Assembly (NCBI RefSeq): GCF_023337795.1
Contig: NZ_JALIRS010000001.1
Location: 1-64,000, forward strand
Direction of reading: 5' to 3'
DNA from: Lysinibacillus sp. BPa_S21
GTDB taxonomy: Bacteria; Bacillota; Bacilli; Bacillales_A; Planococcaceae
Length of the DNA stretch: 64,000 nt
The position numbers and the translations under genes are program-made. This document shows, piece by piece, positions 44,479 through 53,724 of this stretch. The notes beneath the pieces were generated by a model that had not been told where the DNA came from, did not search any database, and was given only the letters and a program-made list of their open reading frames with translations. Position 1 is the first letter of the stretch; each line of letters opens with the position of its first letter.

Positions 44479-44673
44479 TTGAACAAGTTTAAACAATTAG
44501 TTGCCCAGTTGGATCTAGTCAATCAATTACTGTTAACGAGAGTGTCTTTGGAAAACAACGCTCAAAGCATGAATTTTTTTATGCAGCTCAAATCTGTTAG
44601 CCAGAAAGTAAGCTTAGCAGAAAAGAACTGGCAAGTAAAGAATGCTTGTTCGCCTATTAGTAGTGAAAAATGA
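44479..44673 (+). CDS. Small hypothetical protein
   Basis: A 64-residue helical product starting at TTG, five bases after a strong AAAGGAGGCG. That ribosome binding site is the main reason to accept it. The sequence (LVAQLDLVNQLLLTRVSLEN near the N-terminus) has no family I recognise. In B. subtilis small ypp genes occupy this interval between recU and mrfA. Confidence 0.55.
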   Translation: MNKFKQLVAQLDLVNQLLLTRVSLENNAQSMNFFMQLKSVSQKVSLAEKNWQVKNACSPISSEK

Positions 44674-45264
44674 TAGACTTTGGTACACTTATCTCATATG
44701 CAATTTAAATAACTCATTATGAGTGTTTTTTATACATTAATTACCACGATAGTGGGCGTACAATAATGGCATTTACAAATCATGTAGTGTTAATTTGCTC
44801 GTGAGCGTATATAGATTAATAAGAGATTTTTTGTTGAGCGAGCTTTAGTTTTATGTAGCGACAGCTACAAGTGATGTTTTATGTCATTATTGTTTAACTG
44901 TTTCAGAACATTAACCTAAAATGATACTATGCGTTTAGGTTCATACGAATGAATCATGAGCAACAGTTAAAATACGAACTTCTCAATTAGAGATAAAAGA
45001 AGCTACGATAATATTTTAAGACTATTACCAAAAGTTAAGGGAATATTTGTTGGCGTGAGACTGAGCGGCTCTTTAAGGGTAGCGTCAAAGATGAGAGCTA
45101 TAAGAGAACGAAGTCAAAGAACATCGTGTTCTAAGTTCACGCAGCTTTTGTACGACCAACATTCTTTTAGTCCAAGTCGCTCATCGGACGTCCGCTAGGA
45201 AAGTGCCTAGTTGGAACCCTATATTTTGGTAATGAGCCTTAGTGATGAGATGAGGTGCGAATTG
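44674..45264. other. 590-bp gap with a degenerate palindromic repeat
   Basis: No supported gene. The right part (45040-45220) contains short complementary blocks such as GAACATCGTGTTC and CGCTCATCGGACGTCCGC. The latter shares CGCTCATCGGAC with the family B repeat at 10587-10697. I read it as a diverged member of the same kind of interspersed element. The repeat runs close to the yppE start. Confidence 0.45.
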
Positions 45265-45645
45265 TTGTTAATACAGCAAACTTCCAAATTAATAGATGAA
45301 TGTGAAAAATGTGTTTCACGCTTCTGGCAAATGCGTGAGGAGAATCGAACGCCCGACTTTTTTGCTGAGGTTAAGCCACACGCTGATGTCATTCACCAGC
45401 TTTTAAAGGAATGGCAGCAGGAGGCGAATGGGTGGATTGAAAAAAATAAGCCAAAATATATGCATACACAACAAATTGCTTCAGCGGTGGAGTCGATGGA
45501 GCAATTTGTTGTGCAATCTTTTTATAAAGAAACAAGTAAAAAGCGTTTTTTAGATGCAATTCATTCAGCCTCTTATACGTTTAAAAAAGTTGAACGGCTA
45601 GTGAAGGAGATAGAAACAGATGTTATCGAAAAAAAGAACCATTAG
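45265..45645 (+). CDS. yppE: YppE-family protein (DUF1798)
   Basis: A four-helix-type protein of about 126 residues matching YppE: DFFAEVKPHADVIHQLLKEW, NKPKYMHTQQIASAVESME, FYKETSKKRFLDAIHSASYT. Length agrees with B. subtilis YppE (123). Several starts are possible (ATG 45232, ATG 45250, TTG 45262, TTG 45265). TTG 45265 is seven bases after GAGGTG and gives the family's N-terminus. Function unknown. Its 3' end overlaps mrfA by 26 bases, so both are co-translated. Confidence 0.78.
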   Translation: MLIQQTSKLIDECEKCVSRFWQMREENRTPDFFAEVKPHADVIHQLLKEWQQEANGWIEKNKPKYMHTQQIASAVESMEQFVVQSFYKETSKKRFLDAIHSASYTFKKVERLVKEIETDVIEKKNH

Positions 45646-47884
45646 TGAACTGTTAAACGAGTGGAGATATGATGAGGAGTTGAAGGAACGTATATTACAT
45701 TGGCAAACGCTAGAAGGGCGAGATGCTAAATATGCACCTTTTCCAGAGAATCTACATCCTTCACTTGTAAAAGCTCTTCGTACAAGAGGAATAGAACAAC
45801 TGTATACCCATCAACGTCAAGCTTTTGATTACGCGGTGGAGGGTGTTTCCTTTACTGCCGTTACACCAACAGCATCTGGAAAATCATATTGCTACCATTT
45901 ACCGGTTCTTCAAAAAATATTAGAGGATAAAAATTCACGCGCGATTTATTTATTTCCAACGAAAGCTTTGGCGCAAGATCAGAAAAATGATTTAAATGAA
46001 TTAATAGAACAAAGCGGTGAAGAAATTTTAAGCTATACGTATGATGGGGATACTGCGCCTGGTATTCGTCAAAGGGTTCGTAAGGCAGGGCATATTGTGA
46101 TGACAAATCCTGATATGCTTCATTCGGGGATTTTGCCACATCATACGAAATGGGTTTCACTATTTGAAAATTTGCAGTATATCGTCATTGATGAGTTGCA
46201 TACATATAAAGGTGTGTTTGGCTCACATGTTGCGCATGTAATTCGAAGGTTAAAGCGTATTTGTGAGTTTTATGGCAGTAAGCCGATTTTCATTTGTACA
46301 TCAGCAACTATTAAAAATCCAAAAGAGTTAGCACAAGCTTTAACGAATGAAAGCCATTCTTTAATCAGTGATTCCGGAGCGCCAGTTGGGAAAAAAACAT
46401 TTCTTTTTTATAACCCACCTATTGTTCATAAAACATTTGGTGTTCGTAGAAGTGCTGTTTTAGAGGTGAGCGATCTCGCAAAAAGATTATATACAGCAGG
46501 TATTCAAACCATTATTTTTGCTAAAAGTCGTGTACGAGTAGAAATGATTGTAACATACTTAAAGGAACTTACACGCAATAAACTTTTAGATGAATCGGTG
46601 CGAGGTTATCGAGGTGGTTATTTACCATCTGAGCGACGTGTTATTGAACGAGGTCTTCGTGACGGTACTATTCAGACGGTGGTTAGTACAAATGCGCTGG
46701 AATTAGGTGTCGATATAGGCCAATTACAAGCATGTATCATGACAGGATACCCAGGAAATATCGCAAGTGCTTGGCAGCAAGCAGGTCGTGCTGGCCGTCG
46801 TCAGGACGAGGCGCTAATCATTTATGTAGCACAATCGGCAGCGCTTGACCAGTACGTAGTGAACCATCCACTTTTTTTACTTGGCAGTGCACCAGAGGAA
46901 GCACGTATTTATCCTGAAAATATGCTAATTTTAATGGATCATTTGAAATGTGCAGCGTTTGAGCTACCCTTTTCCTCACATGATACGTATGGTGAATATG
47001 AGATTCAGGAGTTACTTGAATACTTATCAGAGGAAGGCGTTATTTTTAAAACGAGTGAAAAGTGGCATTGGATGAGTGATCGTTTTCCTGCTCATGATAT
47101 TAGTCTTCGCTCTGCTTCACAAGAAAATGTCGTAATAATTGACATGACTGTCCCTGCGCAAACAAAGGTTATTGGTGAAATGGATCGTCATAGTGCGATG
47201 ACATTGCTACATGAAGAGGCTATTTATTTGCATCAGGGCATTCAATTTCAAGTAGAAAAGCTTGATTGGGAAGAAAAGAAAGCGTTTGTACGAGAAGTAG
47301 ATGTCGATTACTATACTGACGCTAATCTTGCAGTTGAGATGAAAGTACTAGAGGAAGATCGGAGCAGAGATTATAAGAGTGGTGTTATTGGCTTCGGTGA
47401 TGTCGGCTTAGTCGCGCAGGCAACGATCTTTAAAAAAATACGCTTCGGTACACACGATAATATTGGTTCTGGCCCAATTCATCTACCACCTGACGAAATG
47501 CATACAAACTCATCTTGGCTATCATTCTCTACGCTAGAAAAATGGTCGGAGGCCGAGTTAACGGATGCTATGACAGGAGCAGCATATGCGATGAATGCCT
47601 TCATCCCTCTGTTCATTCAATGTGATAGTAGTGATGTAGCAGTTGTTCCGCAGGTAAAGGCAACTCATAATGAGCAACCGACATTTTTTGTTTATGATAA
47701 GTATCCAGGCGGTATTGGATTAAGTGAAAAGGTATATGATTTATGGGAAGATTTATTATCGAAGACACAGGAACATGTAGCGAGATGTGCTTGTGAATCA
47801 GGCTGTCCATCTTGTATAGGAGCTCAAGATAGCTTACAGCAATCGAAGAAAAAAGTGATGGAGTTATTAGAAATTTTAAATTGA
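45620..47884 (+). CDS. mrfA: DEAD/DEAH-box helicase MrfA (YprA)
   Basis: A 754-residue superfamily 2 helicase. Q-like motif THQRQAF, Walker A TPTASGKSYCYHLP, Ia LFPTKALAQDQ, DEAH-type IDELHTYKG, motif III TSATIKNP, motif V STNALELGVDIG and motif VI QQAGRAGRRQDEA. The C-terminal DUF1998 domain has the four-Cys metal site CACESGCPSCIG. In B. subtilis MrfA with the exonuclease MrfB repairs mitomycin C damage by a route separate from UvrABC. The start lies within yppE with AAGGAGAT. It is followed by a terminator and a 348-bp gap before mrfB. Confidence 0.94.
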   Translation: MLSKKRTISELLNEWRYDEELKERILHWQTLEGRDAKYAPFPENLHPSLVKALRTRGIEQLYTHQRQAFDYAVEGVSFTAVTPTASGKSYCYHLPVLQKILEDKNSRAIYLFPTKALAQDQKNDLNELIEQSGEEILSYTYDGDTAPGIRQRVRKAGHIVMTNPDMLHSGILPHHTKWVSLFENLQYIVIDELHTYKGVFGSHVAHVIRRLKRICEFYGSKPIFICTSATIKNPKELAQALTNESHSLISDSGAPVGKKTFLFYNPPIVHKTFGVRRSAVLEVSDLAKRLYTAGIQTIIFAKSRVRVEMIVTYLKELTRNKLLDESVRGYRGGYLPSERRVIERGLRDGTIQTVVSTNALELGVDIGQLQACIMTGYPGNIASAWQQAGRAGRRQDEALIIYVAQSAALDQYVVNHPLFLLGSAPEEARIYPENMLILMDHLKCAAFELPFSSHDTYGEYEIQELLEYLSEEGVIFKTSEKWHWMSDRFPAHDISLRSASQENVVIIDMTVPAQTKVIGEMDRHSAMTLLHEEAIYLHQGIQFQVEKLDWEEKKAFVREVDVDYYTDANLAVEMKVLEEDRSRDYKSGVIGFGDVGLVAQATIFKKIRFGTHDNIGSGPIHLPPDEMHTNSSWLSFSTLEKWSEAELTDAMTGAAYAMNAFIPLFIQCDSSDVAVVPQVKATHNEQPTFFVYDKYPGGIGLSEKVYDLWEDLLSKTQEHVARCACESGCPSCIGAQDSLQQSKKKVMELLEILN

Positions 47885-47889
47885 ATGAC

Positions 47890-47938
47890 AAAGAGGGATT
47901 GAGGGGGAATGCTAAAGTTAAGCCTCAAGCCCTCTTCT
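47890..47938 (+). terminator. Terminator between mrfA and mrfB
   Basis: AAGAGGGATTGAGG pairs with CCTCAAGCCCTCTT (one mismatch); the T-tract is poor (CTTCTTATG). It may only partly stop transcription into mrfB. The rest of the 47885-48232 gap contains no supported gene. Confidence 0.6.
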
Positions 47939-48232
47939 TATGAGAGAAAATAGCATTTAACGGTTGTACTACTTTTACATTTGGGCAATTTTATTGACTC
48001 TAAGAAATATTCGATAAAGATTTGCGTAATTATTTTCTCCGATGTGTTGATTCTTTATCCACTTAAAGTTGCTTATGGGGAATTTTGCTCTGCGATGAAG
48101 CATTGTGATAAGGACATTCTACTATTCTCACTACAATATTTTCTCTTTGTGCAGAAGTTAATAATTCGTTATGATTACAGTAAGCGAAGAAAAAGTTTTA
48201 GCAATTTTACATGCAGAAAATGAGTGAAGGAA

Positions 48233-49489
48233 ATGTCTTACGAAAATAAAATTTTACAAATGAAAAAAATGCTCGGTAAAAAAACGACAACAACTATAAA
48301 AAAAGAGGAAAAACCTGCTTATCAAAAACCAGTTGCTCCAAGCTATACTGAGCGGTGGGAAAAGGCGGGACTAACAGTTGTAGAAAATGAGTACGGTATT
48401 GTTTTTAAACGACAGGTGCAGTATCCGTTTAATTATCAGCATGGTCATTATAAGTTGCAGTCATTTTTTGATGCGTTAGTAAAATGGCAAGAGGCAAAGT
48501 TCGAACATCCATATGCGTTAGCAATGAATGAACCAGTATTATTTTTTGATACGGAAACGACAGGCTTAAAAGGTGTAGGCACACAAATTTTTCTTTTAGG
48601 CTTTTTAGAAGTATCTGAAGAAGATGAAAGCTTTATGTTAACGCAATATATTCTAGCCGATCCTGCACATGAGGCTGCTTTACTTTTTGAATCAAAGCTT
48701 TGGCAAAAAACAGCTACGGTTATTACCTACAATGGAAAAAGCTTTGACTGGCCGCAGCTTGAAACACGGTGGACACTCCACCAAAAAGAATTACCGAAAC
48801 TGCGTACACAACGGCAAATCGATTTGTTGCATAGTTCAAAGCGTTTATGGAAAAATGATATGGAACGAATGAAATTAAAATCTGTGGAGGGAGAGAAGCT
48901 TGGCTTTTCCCGCACAGGAGATATACCTGGATATCTTGCACCTATTATTTATTTAGATGCCATCAAAAGCGGTGCTCCAGATGCGCTTATGAAAGTCCTT
49001 CTTCATAATGAATGGGATTTACTTTCACTGATTACACTTTATGTCCACTCTACAAATTTGCTATTTGAAGAGACGAGTGAAGAATCGGCAAAGACATTTA
49101 CAAATATCGGTAAATGGTATGCTGATTTAAAAGAAAGTCCACAGAGTGTAAAGGTTTTAGAAAAGGTAACGACGCAATTTAATGCACTTGAAGCAGGAAA
49201 TGCACATTATTATTTAGCCATCCAACATAAACGAAATAAAAAGTTTAGTGAAGCGATCAATGCATTTGTGTCCGCTCTCCATTTCGTTGATCAAAGAAAA
49301 AAGTTGCATGTATTAGAACAGCTCGCTATGATATATGAGCATCAAATGAAAGATTATGACCAGGCTCTTTACTATACTCAAGAGGGCATAAACTTAATTA
49401 AACAGAATGAGCAATGGAGAGTAGAGCAAAAGCAGAAATGGGGAATTTCTTGGGAAAAGAGGTTACTCAGATTAGGAAATAAGAAATAA
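48233..49489 (+). CDS. mrfB: Exonuclease MrfB (YprB), DnaQ-like
   Basis: A 418-residue protein. A basic N-terminal segment (Lys/Thr-rich, 10-30) is followed by a DEDD-type ribonuclease H-like exonuclease domain (about 100-280). Exo I is FFDTETTGLKG near residue 108, exo II ITYNGKSFDWPQL near 170, and exo III HNEWDLLSL near 260. TPR-like repeats make up the C-terminal 120 residues. It partners MrfA in mitomycin repair in B. subtilis. ATG 48233 gives the family's MS-start; an in-frame GTG nine bases upstream is the alternative. Confidence 0.92.
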   Translation: MSYENKILQMKKMLGKKTTTTIKKEEKPAYQKPVAPSYTERWEKAGLTVVENEYGIVFKRQVQYPFNYQHGHYKLQSFFDALVKWQEAKFEHPYALAMNEPVLFFDTETTGLKGVGTQIFLLGFLEVSEEDESFMLTQYILADPAHEAALLFESKLWQKTATVITYNGKSFDWPQLETRWTLHQKELPKLRTQRQIDLLHSSKRLWKNDMERMKLKSVEGEKLGFSRTGDIPGYLAPIIYLDAIKSGAPDALMKVLLHNEWDLLSLITLYVHSTNLLFEETSEESAKTFTNIGKWYADLKESPQSVKVLEKVTTQFNALEAGNAHYYLAIQHKRNKKFSEAINAFVSALHFVDQRKKLHVLEQLAMIYEHQMKDYDQALYYTQEGINLIKQNEQWRVEQKQKWGISWEKRLLRLGNKK

Positions 49490-49525
49490 TTTCCCAGGTA
49501 AGCGCAAGAAACGACAAGTTTAGCC

Positions 49526-49554
49526 TTACATTTGATGTTTTCAGACGATATAAT
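49526..49554 (+). promoter_or_regulatory. SigA-type promoter upstream of gpsB
   Basis: TTACAT - 17 bp - TATAAT. A second TATAAT at about 49569 may provide another start nearer the gene. Confidence 0.6.
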
Positions 49555-49607
49555 ATGATGAAGTGTGCTATAATGTAACGTATGTAGTGTGAGGAAGGGC
49601 GATGTGA

Positions 49608-49901
49608 ATGGATATTAAATTAACGTCAAAAATGATCCTTGAAAAGGAATTTAAGAAAAATTTTAAAGGCTACAATGTTGAAGAAGTCGATTCATTTCTT
49701 GATGAAATAATACAAGACTATGAAACGTTTGAAAAAGTGGTGGCCCAACTTCGTGAAGAAAATAAACAGTTAAAAGAAGAAATTGATAATACTCCTAAGA
49801 GACAACCTGTCGCATCGGCAACAGGTACGACAAACTTTGATATTTTAAAACGTCTTTCGAATTTAGAGAAACACGTATTTGGTAGTAAGTTGTACGAATA
49901 A
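49608..49901 (+). CDS. gpsB: Cell division protein GpsB
   Basis: A 97-residue DivIVA-like cell-cycle protein. The N-terminal membrane/PBP-binding domain has [20 protein letters not shown] and [13 protein letters not shown], followed by a coiled coil (about 38-60), a short linker, and the C-terminal helix [16 protein letters not shown] that forms the trimer. GpsB shuttles PBP1 between division and elongation; ponA is about 6 kb upstream. RBS GAGGAAGGG. The next gene is rnpB, as in B. subtilis. Confidence 0.95.
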   Translation: MDIKLTSKMILEKEFKKNFKGYNVEEVDSFLDEIIQDYETFEKVVAQLREENKQLKEEIDNTPKRQPVASATGTTNFDILKRLSNLEKHVFGSKLYE

Positions 49902-49917
49902 TTTTTTATCAAATATA

Positions 49918-49946
49918 TTGTATTTATCATAAAACTCTAGTATAAT
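49918..49946 (+). promoter_or_regulatory. SigA-type promoter of rnpB
   Basis: TTGTAT - 17 bp - TATAAT (49941-49946). The predicted start lies 7-10 bases downstream, just before the 5' strand of RNase P helix P1. Confidence 0.85.
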
Positions 49947-49954
49947 CTTTTTAT

Positions 49955-50346
49955 CATCATGAAATTCGGGTAATCGCTGCGGCGCTAGACGTCGTAGAGG
50001 AAAGTCCATGCTCGCACGGTTCTGAGATGACCGTAGTGTTCGTGCTTACTGAAAAAATAAGGTAAGGCAGCTGAAAGGCTGACGGCGGAAGGAAAACCTA
50101 AGTCTTATTGATATGGTTGAAACTTCCTGAAAGTGCCACAGTGACGTAGCTTGCTTGGAAACATGCAAGGTGGAACGAGGTAAACCCCACGAGTGAGAAA
50201 CCCAAATTATGGTAGGGGCACTCTCTAGAAGGAATTGAACGGATAGAGGGACAGAGTTAACTCTGTAGATAGATGATTACTACCCGGCCGTACGAGGCAA
50301 TTAGCTGTTTGAGTACTCGGGAACAAAACATGGCTTATGGAATTTT
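49955..50346 (+). ncRNA. rnpB: RNase P RNA, B-type
   Basis: The catalytic RNA of RNase P, which trims tRNA 5' ends. Conserved regions are clear: TTCGGGTAATCGCTGCGGCG, GTAGAGGAAAGTCCATGCTC (CR I), CTGAGATGACCGTAGTG, GAAAGTGCCACAGTGACG, GGTGGAACG, GTAAACCCCACGAGTGAGAA (CR III region), AAATTATGGTAGGGGCA, GGACAGAGTTAA, TAGATAGATGATTACTACC (CR V partner) and ACAAAACATGGCTTA near the 3' end. GAAATTC and GGAATTT form the terminal helix. Ends are set from these and may be off by about five bases. Confidence 0.97.
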
Positions 50347-50372
50347 TTGATGCTTATTTATGAAATGACAAG

Positions 50373-50404
50373 CGCTCTCCAATTTGGTGGAGAGCTTTTC
50401 TTTT
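50373..50404 (+). terminator. Terminator after rnpB
   Basis: GCTCTCCA / TGGAGAGC stem then TTTTCTTTT. Confidence 0.88.
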
Positions 50405-50759
50405 GAATACAGTAAGAAAAAGTTACTTTTAAATCATGCCTAGGCATGCGCGATATACGTTTGAGAATTAGAAGACTGTACACTGTTGGTCATTTCGATG
50501 GTGCCTCATGGCTTGGTGTTTTTACTGATACAAGTCAGTTAGCCGTTATCGCATGGATGTGATGAATTTAGTCTGATGCTTTGCTTTCGCTACATAAAAC
50601 GCTTGTAACTACCATTTCGCTTACATTACATAAAACATTGATAAAAAAGTTAAACGTTATCGCAACGATGTACATATTGTCTACATAAAAAGTAGACTGG
50701 CGCAAAAGCGCTTTTCTAAATAATGAGGGTAGTAAAGAGAGATAGGATGGAGCGAAAAC
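50405..50759. other. Non-coding gap upstream of the PAS-GGDEF-EAL gene
   Basis: About 350 bases without a supported gene. Related short blocks recur within it (TTTCGCTACATAAAACGCTTG at 50586 and TTACATTACATAAAACATTG at 50622, with GTTATCGCAT at 50547 and GTTATCGCAA at 50656), so it looks like a degenerate direct repeat of about 70-110 bases. Confidence 0.5.
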
Positions 50760-52499
50760 ATGAACAGAGTGAACGATAGTCTGGAGAACCTAAATTCGAT
50801 TACCCAATATCCTACTGCCTTGATGACAAAAATCTTCGAAAATGTATCTGAAGGCATTATGATCACAGATAAAGAAAAAAGAATAGAATTGGTCAATCCT
50901 GCATTTGAATTTGTAACTGGCTATAAGCGTGATGAAGTGGTTGGAAAAACGCCAGCCGTTCTACAGTCAGGTATTCATGAATTGCAATTTTATTTAGATA
51001 TGTGGCAAAAGATACGACAAGAAGGTATTTGGCAGGGGGAAATATGGAATCGTCGGAAAACTGGAGACGTGTATCCAGAATGGTTAACAATTGTTGGTGT
51101 AGCCAACGATGAAGGAGAGATTACAAATTACTGTGGTATTTTCACAGATTTGTCTGAAAGAAAAATAGTAGAAAATGAACTCGAAAAGCGTTTGTTAACG
51201 GACTCATTAACAGAAGTATCAAATCGATTTGCATATATTGAAAGAATGGATAATTTATTGGAATCAACTTCTACTATTTCTCATTCAGTACAGCATGCAG
51301 TTTATTTTTTAGATTTAGATAGATTTAAGCAAATTAATGATACGCTAGGTCATGCAGTCGGAGATACTATTCTAGTAGAGGTGGCAAAGCGCTTAAAATC
51401 ATTGTTGAAAAATAAAGATATCATTGCTAGATATGGCGGTGATGAGTTTATTATTACGTTAACAAATGTGAAGAATGCCAAAGAAGCTGCAAATTTTGCT
51501 GAACAAATTATTGGGATTATTGAACAGCCTTTGGATGTTAATGGTCAAGATATCTTTATTTCTACTAGTATTGGTATTAGCATGTACCCATTAGACGGTG
51601 AAACAACGGAGCAGTTGATTCATTGTGCTGACAAGGCCATGACTTATTCAAAAAAGAATGGCCTTAACGATTATGCGTTTTATTTCGATGAATTGAAGAC
51701 GGATGCTCAGCGTGTTTTATTATTAGATTCAGAACTACGGAGAGCAATCGAAAACCGGGAATTTGAGCTGCATTTCCAACCTAAAATATCTATGGAAAAG
51801 GAAGAGATTCAAGGTTTAGAGGCACTTGTTCGTTGGAATAGTGAAAAGCTAGGGTTTGTCTCTCCTGCAGAATTTATTCCTTATGCAGAGGAAACAGGAT
51901 TAATCATTCCTTTAAGCGAAGTGATTATAGAAAAAGCTTGTGAGGCTGTTATTGAGATGCGACAATGTGGCTATAAGGCCCCGGTTGCCATTAATGTTTC
52001 TAGCATTCACTTTAAGCAACAAAACTTTTTAGACTCTGTACAAACGATATTAGAACGATATAACACATCTGCTAATAATTTTGAAATCGAAGTGACAGAG
52101 CGTACTGTAATGAACAGTGCAAATGAAACGGTTAGCAAGCTTGGGCGACTTAAAAAAATGGGCTTTAAAATTTCTATTGACGATTTTGGGACAGGCTATT
52201 CGTCACTTAGTTATTTAGTTCGCTTTCCTCTTGATTATTTAAAAATCGACCGAAGCTTTATTCAACATATTGGCGCACTCGAAGAAAAACAGGCCGTAGT
52301 GGATGCCATTATTCAAATGTCGCATCGCCTAAAAATGAAAGTTGTTGCCGAAGGTGTAGAACAAGCACAACAAGTGGATATACTACGTAAAATGAACTGT
52401 GATATAATTCAAGGCTATTATTACAGTAAACCGTTGCCACTTCATGAACTTATGAAGTTTATGGAGTATTGGGAAATTGAACATCAAGGAAGGAATTAG
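50760..52499 (+). CDS. PAS-GGDEF-EAL cyclic-di-GMP protein
   Basis: A 579-residue cytoplasmic protein. PAS domain (about 20-135) with IMITDKEKRIELVNPAFE; GGDEF domain with an intact YGGDEF at 226-230; EAL domain with EALVRW at 354-359, INVSSIHF, EVTERT, DDFGTGYSSLSYL, LKIDRSF, AEGVE and QGYYYSKPL, so all metal and catalytic residues of a phosphodiesterase appear present. The inhibitory RxxD site upstream of GGDEF is replaced by KNKD. It could make or degrade c-di-GMP depending on the PAS ligand; which activity dominates is not visible. RBS GGATGGAGCG. The gene sits between rnpB and ypsC, where B. subtilis has no such gene. Confidence 0.92.
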   Translation: MNRVNDSLENLNSITQYPTALMTKIFENVSEGIMITDKEKRIELVNPAFEFVTGYKRDEVVGKTPAVLQSGIHELQFYLDMWQKIRQEGIWQGEIWNRRKTGDVYPEWLTIVGVANDEGEITNYCGIFTDLSERKIVENELEKRLLTDSLTEVSNRFAYIERMDNLLESTSTISHSVQHAVYFLDLDRFKQINDTLGHAVGDTILVEVAKRLKSLLKNKDIIARYGGDEFIITLTNVKNAKEAANFAEQIIGIIEQPLDVNGQDIFISTSIGISMYPLDGETTEQLIHCADKAMTYSKKNGLNDYAFYFDELKTDAQRVLLLDSELRRAIENREFELHFQPKISMEKEEIQGLEALVRWNSEKLGFVSPAEFIPYAEETGLIIPLSEVIIEKACEAVIEMRQCGYKAPVAINVSSIHFKQQNFLDSVQTILERYNTSANNFEIEVTERTVMNSANETVSKLGRLKKMGFKISIDDFGTGYSSLSYLVRFPLDYLKIDRSFIQHIGALEEKQAVVDAIIQMSHRLKMKVVAEGVEQAQQVDILRKMNCDIIQGYYYSKPLPLHELMKFMEYWEIEHQGRN

Positions 52500-52502
52500 T
52501 GT

Positions 52503-53639
52503 ATGGCAAACTATAAATTAGTAGCAACTGCCGCAATGGGATTAGAGTCAATTGTGGCACAAGAGGTAAAGGCACTAGGCTATGAAACAACAGTTGATAA
52601 CGGCAAAGTGTATTTTGAAGGTGACGAAACGGCCATTGCAAGAACAAATTTATGGCTACGTGTAGCAGACCGCGTAAAAATTGTTGTAGGTCAGTTTCCG
52701 GCAAAAACTTTTGAACAGTTGTTTGAAAGTGTAAAAGCGCTACCTTGGGAAAAATACCTACCAGTTGATGCAGCTTTCCCAGTATCAGGGAAGTCTGTTA
52801 AATCGAAATTATTTAGTGTACCAGATTGTCAGGCAATTACTAAAAAAGCAATTGTAGAGCGCATGAAACAGCATTATAAGCGACTAGGGTTTTTAGATGA
52901 ATCCGGTGCAACCTATAAAATTGAAGTTTCAATCTTAAAAGATGTGGCTACACTTACTATTGATACATCGGGTACAGGCTTGCATAAACGCGGTTATCGT
53001 CAAGCACAAGGTGAAGCACCATTAAAAGAAACATTAGCAGCGGCACTCGTTCAAATTTCAAAATGGAATCCTAATCGACCGTTCGTTGATCCATTCTGTG
53101 GTTCAGGTACAATCGCATTAGAAGCTGCAATGTTTGGGCAAAATATTGCACCGGGCTATAATCGTGAATTTATTTCAGAAGATTGGCCATGGATGAAGGC
53201 AAAAATTTGGGATGCAGTGCGAGATGAAGCGGATAGCTTAGCGAACTATGATCAACCATTAGAAATTTTTGGGTCTGATATAGACCATCGCATGGTGAGT
53301 ATAGCCCAAGAAAATGCATTAGAAGCGGGCTTTGGTGATATAATTACGTTCAAGCAAATGCAAGCACGTGATTTTACAACACAGTTAACAGATGGTGTTA
53401 TGATTGGTAATCCTCCATACGGTGAGCGTATTGGTGATATCGAAGTCGTAGAGCAAGTAATTCGTGATTTAGGAAAAGTCATGAAAAACTATCCGACTTG
53501 GTCTGTGTACATGCTGTCTTCAATGAAAAACTTTGAGGAATTGTACGGTCGTCAATCGACCAAGAAGCGTAAATTATTCAATGGCTTTATTGAAACGAAT
53601 TATTACCAATTCTGGGGACAAAAGTCTAAAAGAGATTAA
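52503..53639 (+). CDS. ypsC: THUMP-domain class I rRNA methyltransferase (YpsC/RlmL-like)
   Basis: A 378-residue protein. N-terminal THUMP RNA-binding domain (about 45-155), then a Rossmann methyltransferase domain: LHKRGYRQAQGEAPLKETLA entry motif, SAM-binding VDPFCGSGTIALEAA near residue 197, and the amino-methyltransferase motif NPPYGERIGD near 302. The family methylates guanine N2 in 23S rRNA (RlmL N-terminal half type). It starts 3 bases after the GGDEF-EAL gene's stop, with AAGGAATTAG as ribosome binding site, so the two are co-transcribed. Confidence 0.93.
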   Translation: MANYKLVATAAMGLESIVAQEVKALGYETTVDNGKVYFEGDETAIARTNLWLRVADRVKIVVGQFPAKTFEQLFESVKALPWEKYLPVDAAFPVSGKSVKSKLFSVPDCQAITKKAIVERMKQHYKRLGFLDESGATYKIEVSILKDVATLTIDTSGTGLHKRGYRQAQGEAPLKETLAAALVQISKWNPNRPFVDPFCGSGTIALEAAMFGQNIAPGYNREFISEDWPWMKAKIWDAVRDEADSLANYDQPLEIFGSDIDHRMVSIAQENALEAGFGDIITFKQMQARDFTTQLTDGVMIGNPPYGERIGDIEVVEQVIRDLGKVMKNYPTWSVYMLSSMKNFEELYGRQSTKKRKLFNGFIETNYYQFWGQKSKRD

Positions 53640-53647
53640 AAAACGAT

Positions 53648-53682
53648 AACGGAAGATAAGATTTTTTCTTATCTTCCGTTTC
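53648..53682 (+). terminator. Hairpin after ypsC
   Basis: AACGGAAGATAAG / CTTATCTTCCGTT perfect stem; the T-tract after it is weak (TCG). Confidence 0.65.
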
Positions 53683-53724
53683 GTCGCGTATAATAGGACC
53701 AGATAGTTAGAGGGGGAACGTCAA

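Noticed and set aside
47981-48223. 80-codon frame between mrfA and mrfB
   Set aside because: No ribosome binding site and no coherent protein-like sequence; treated as gap.
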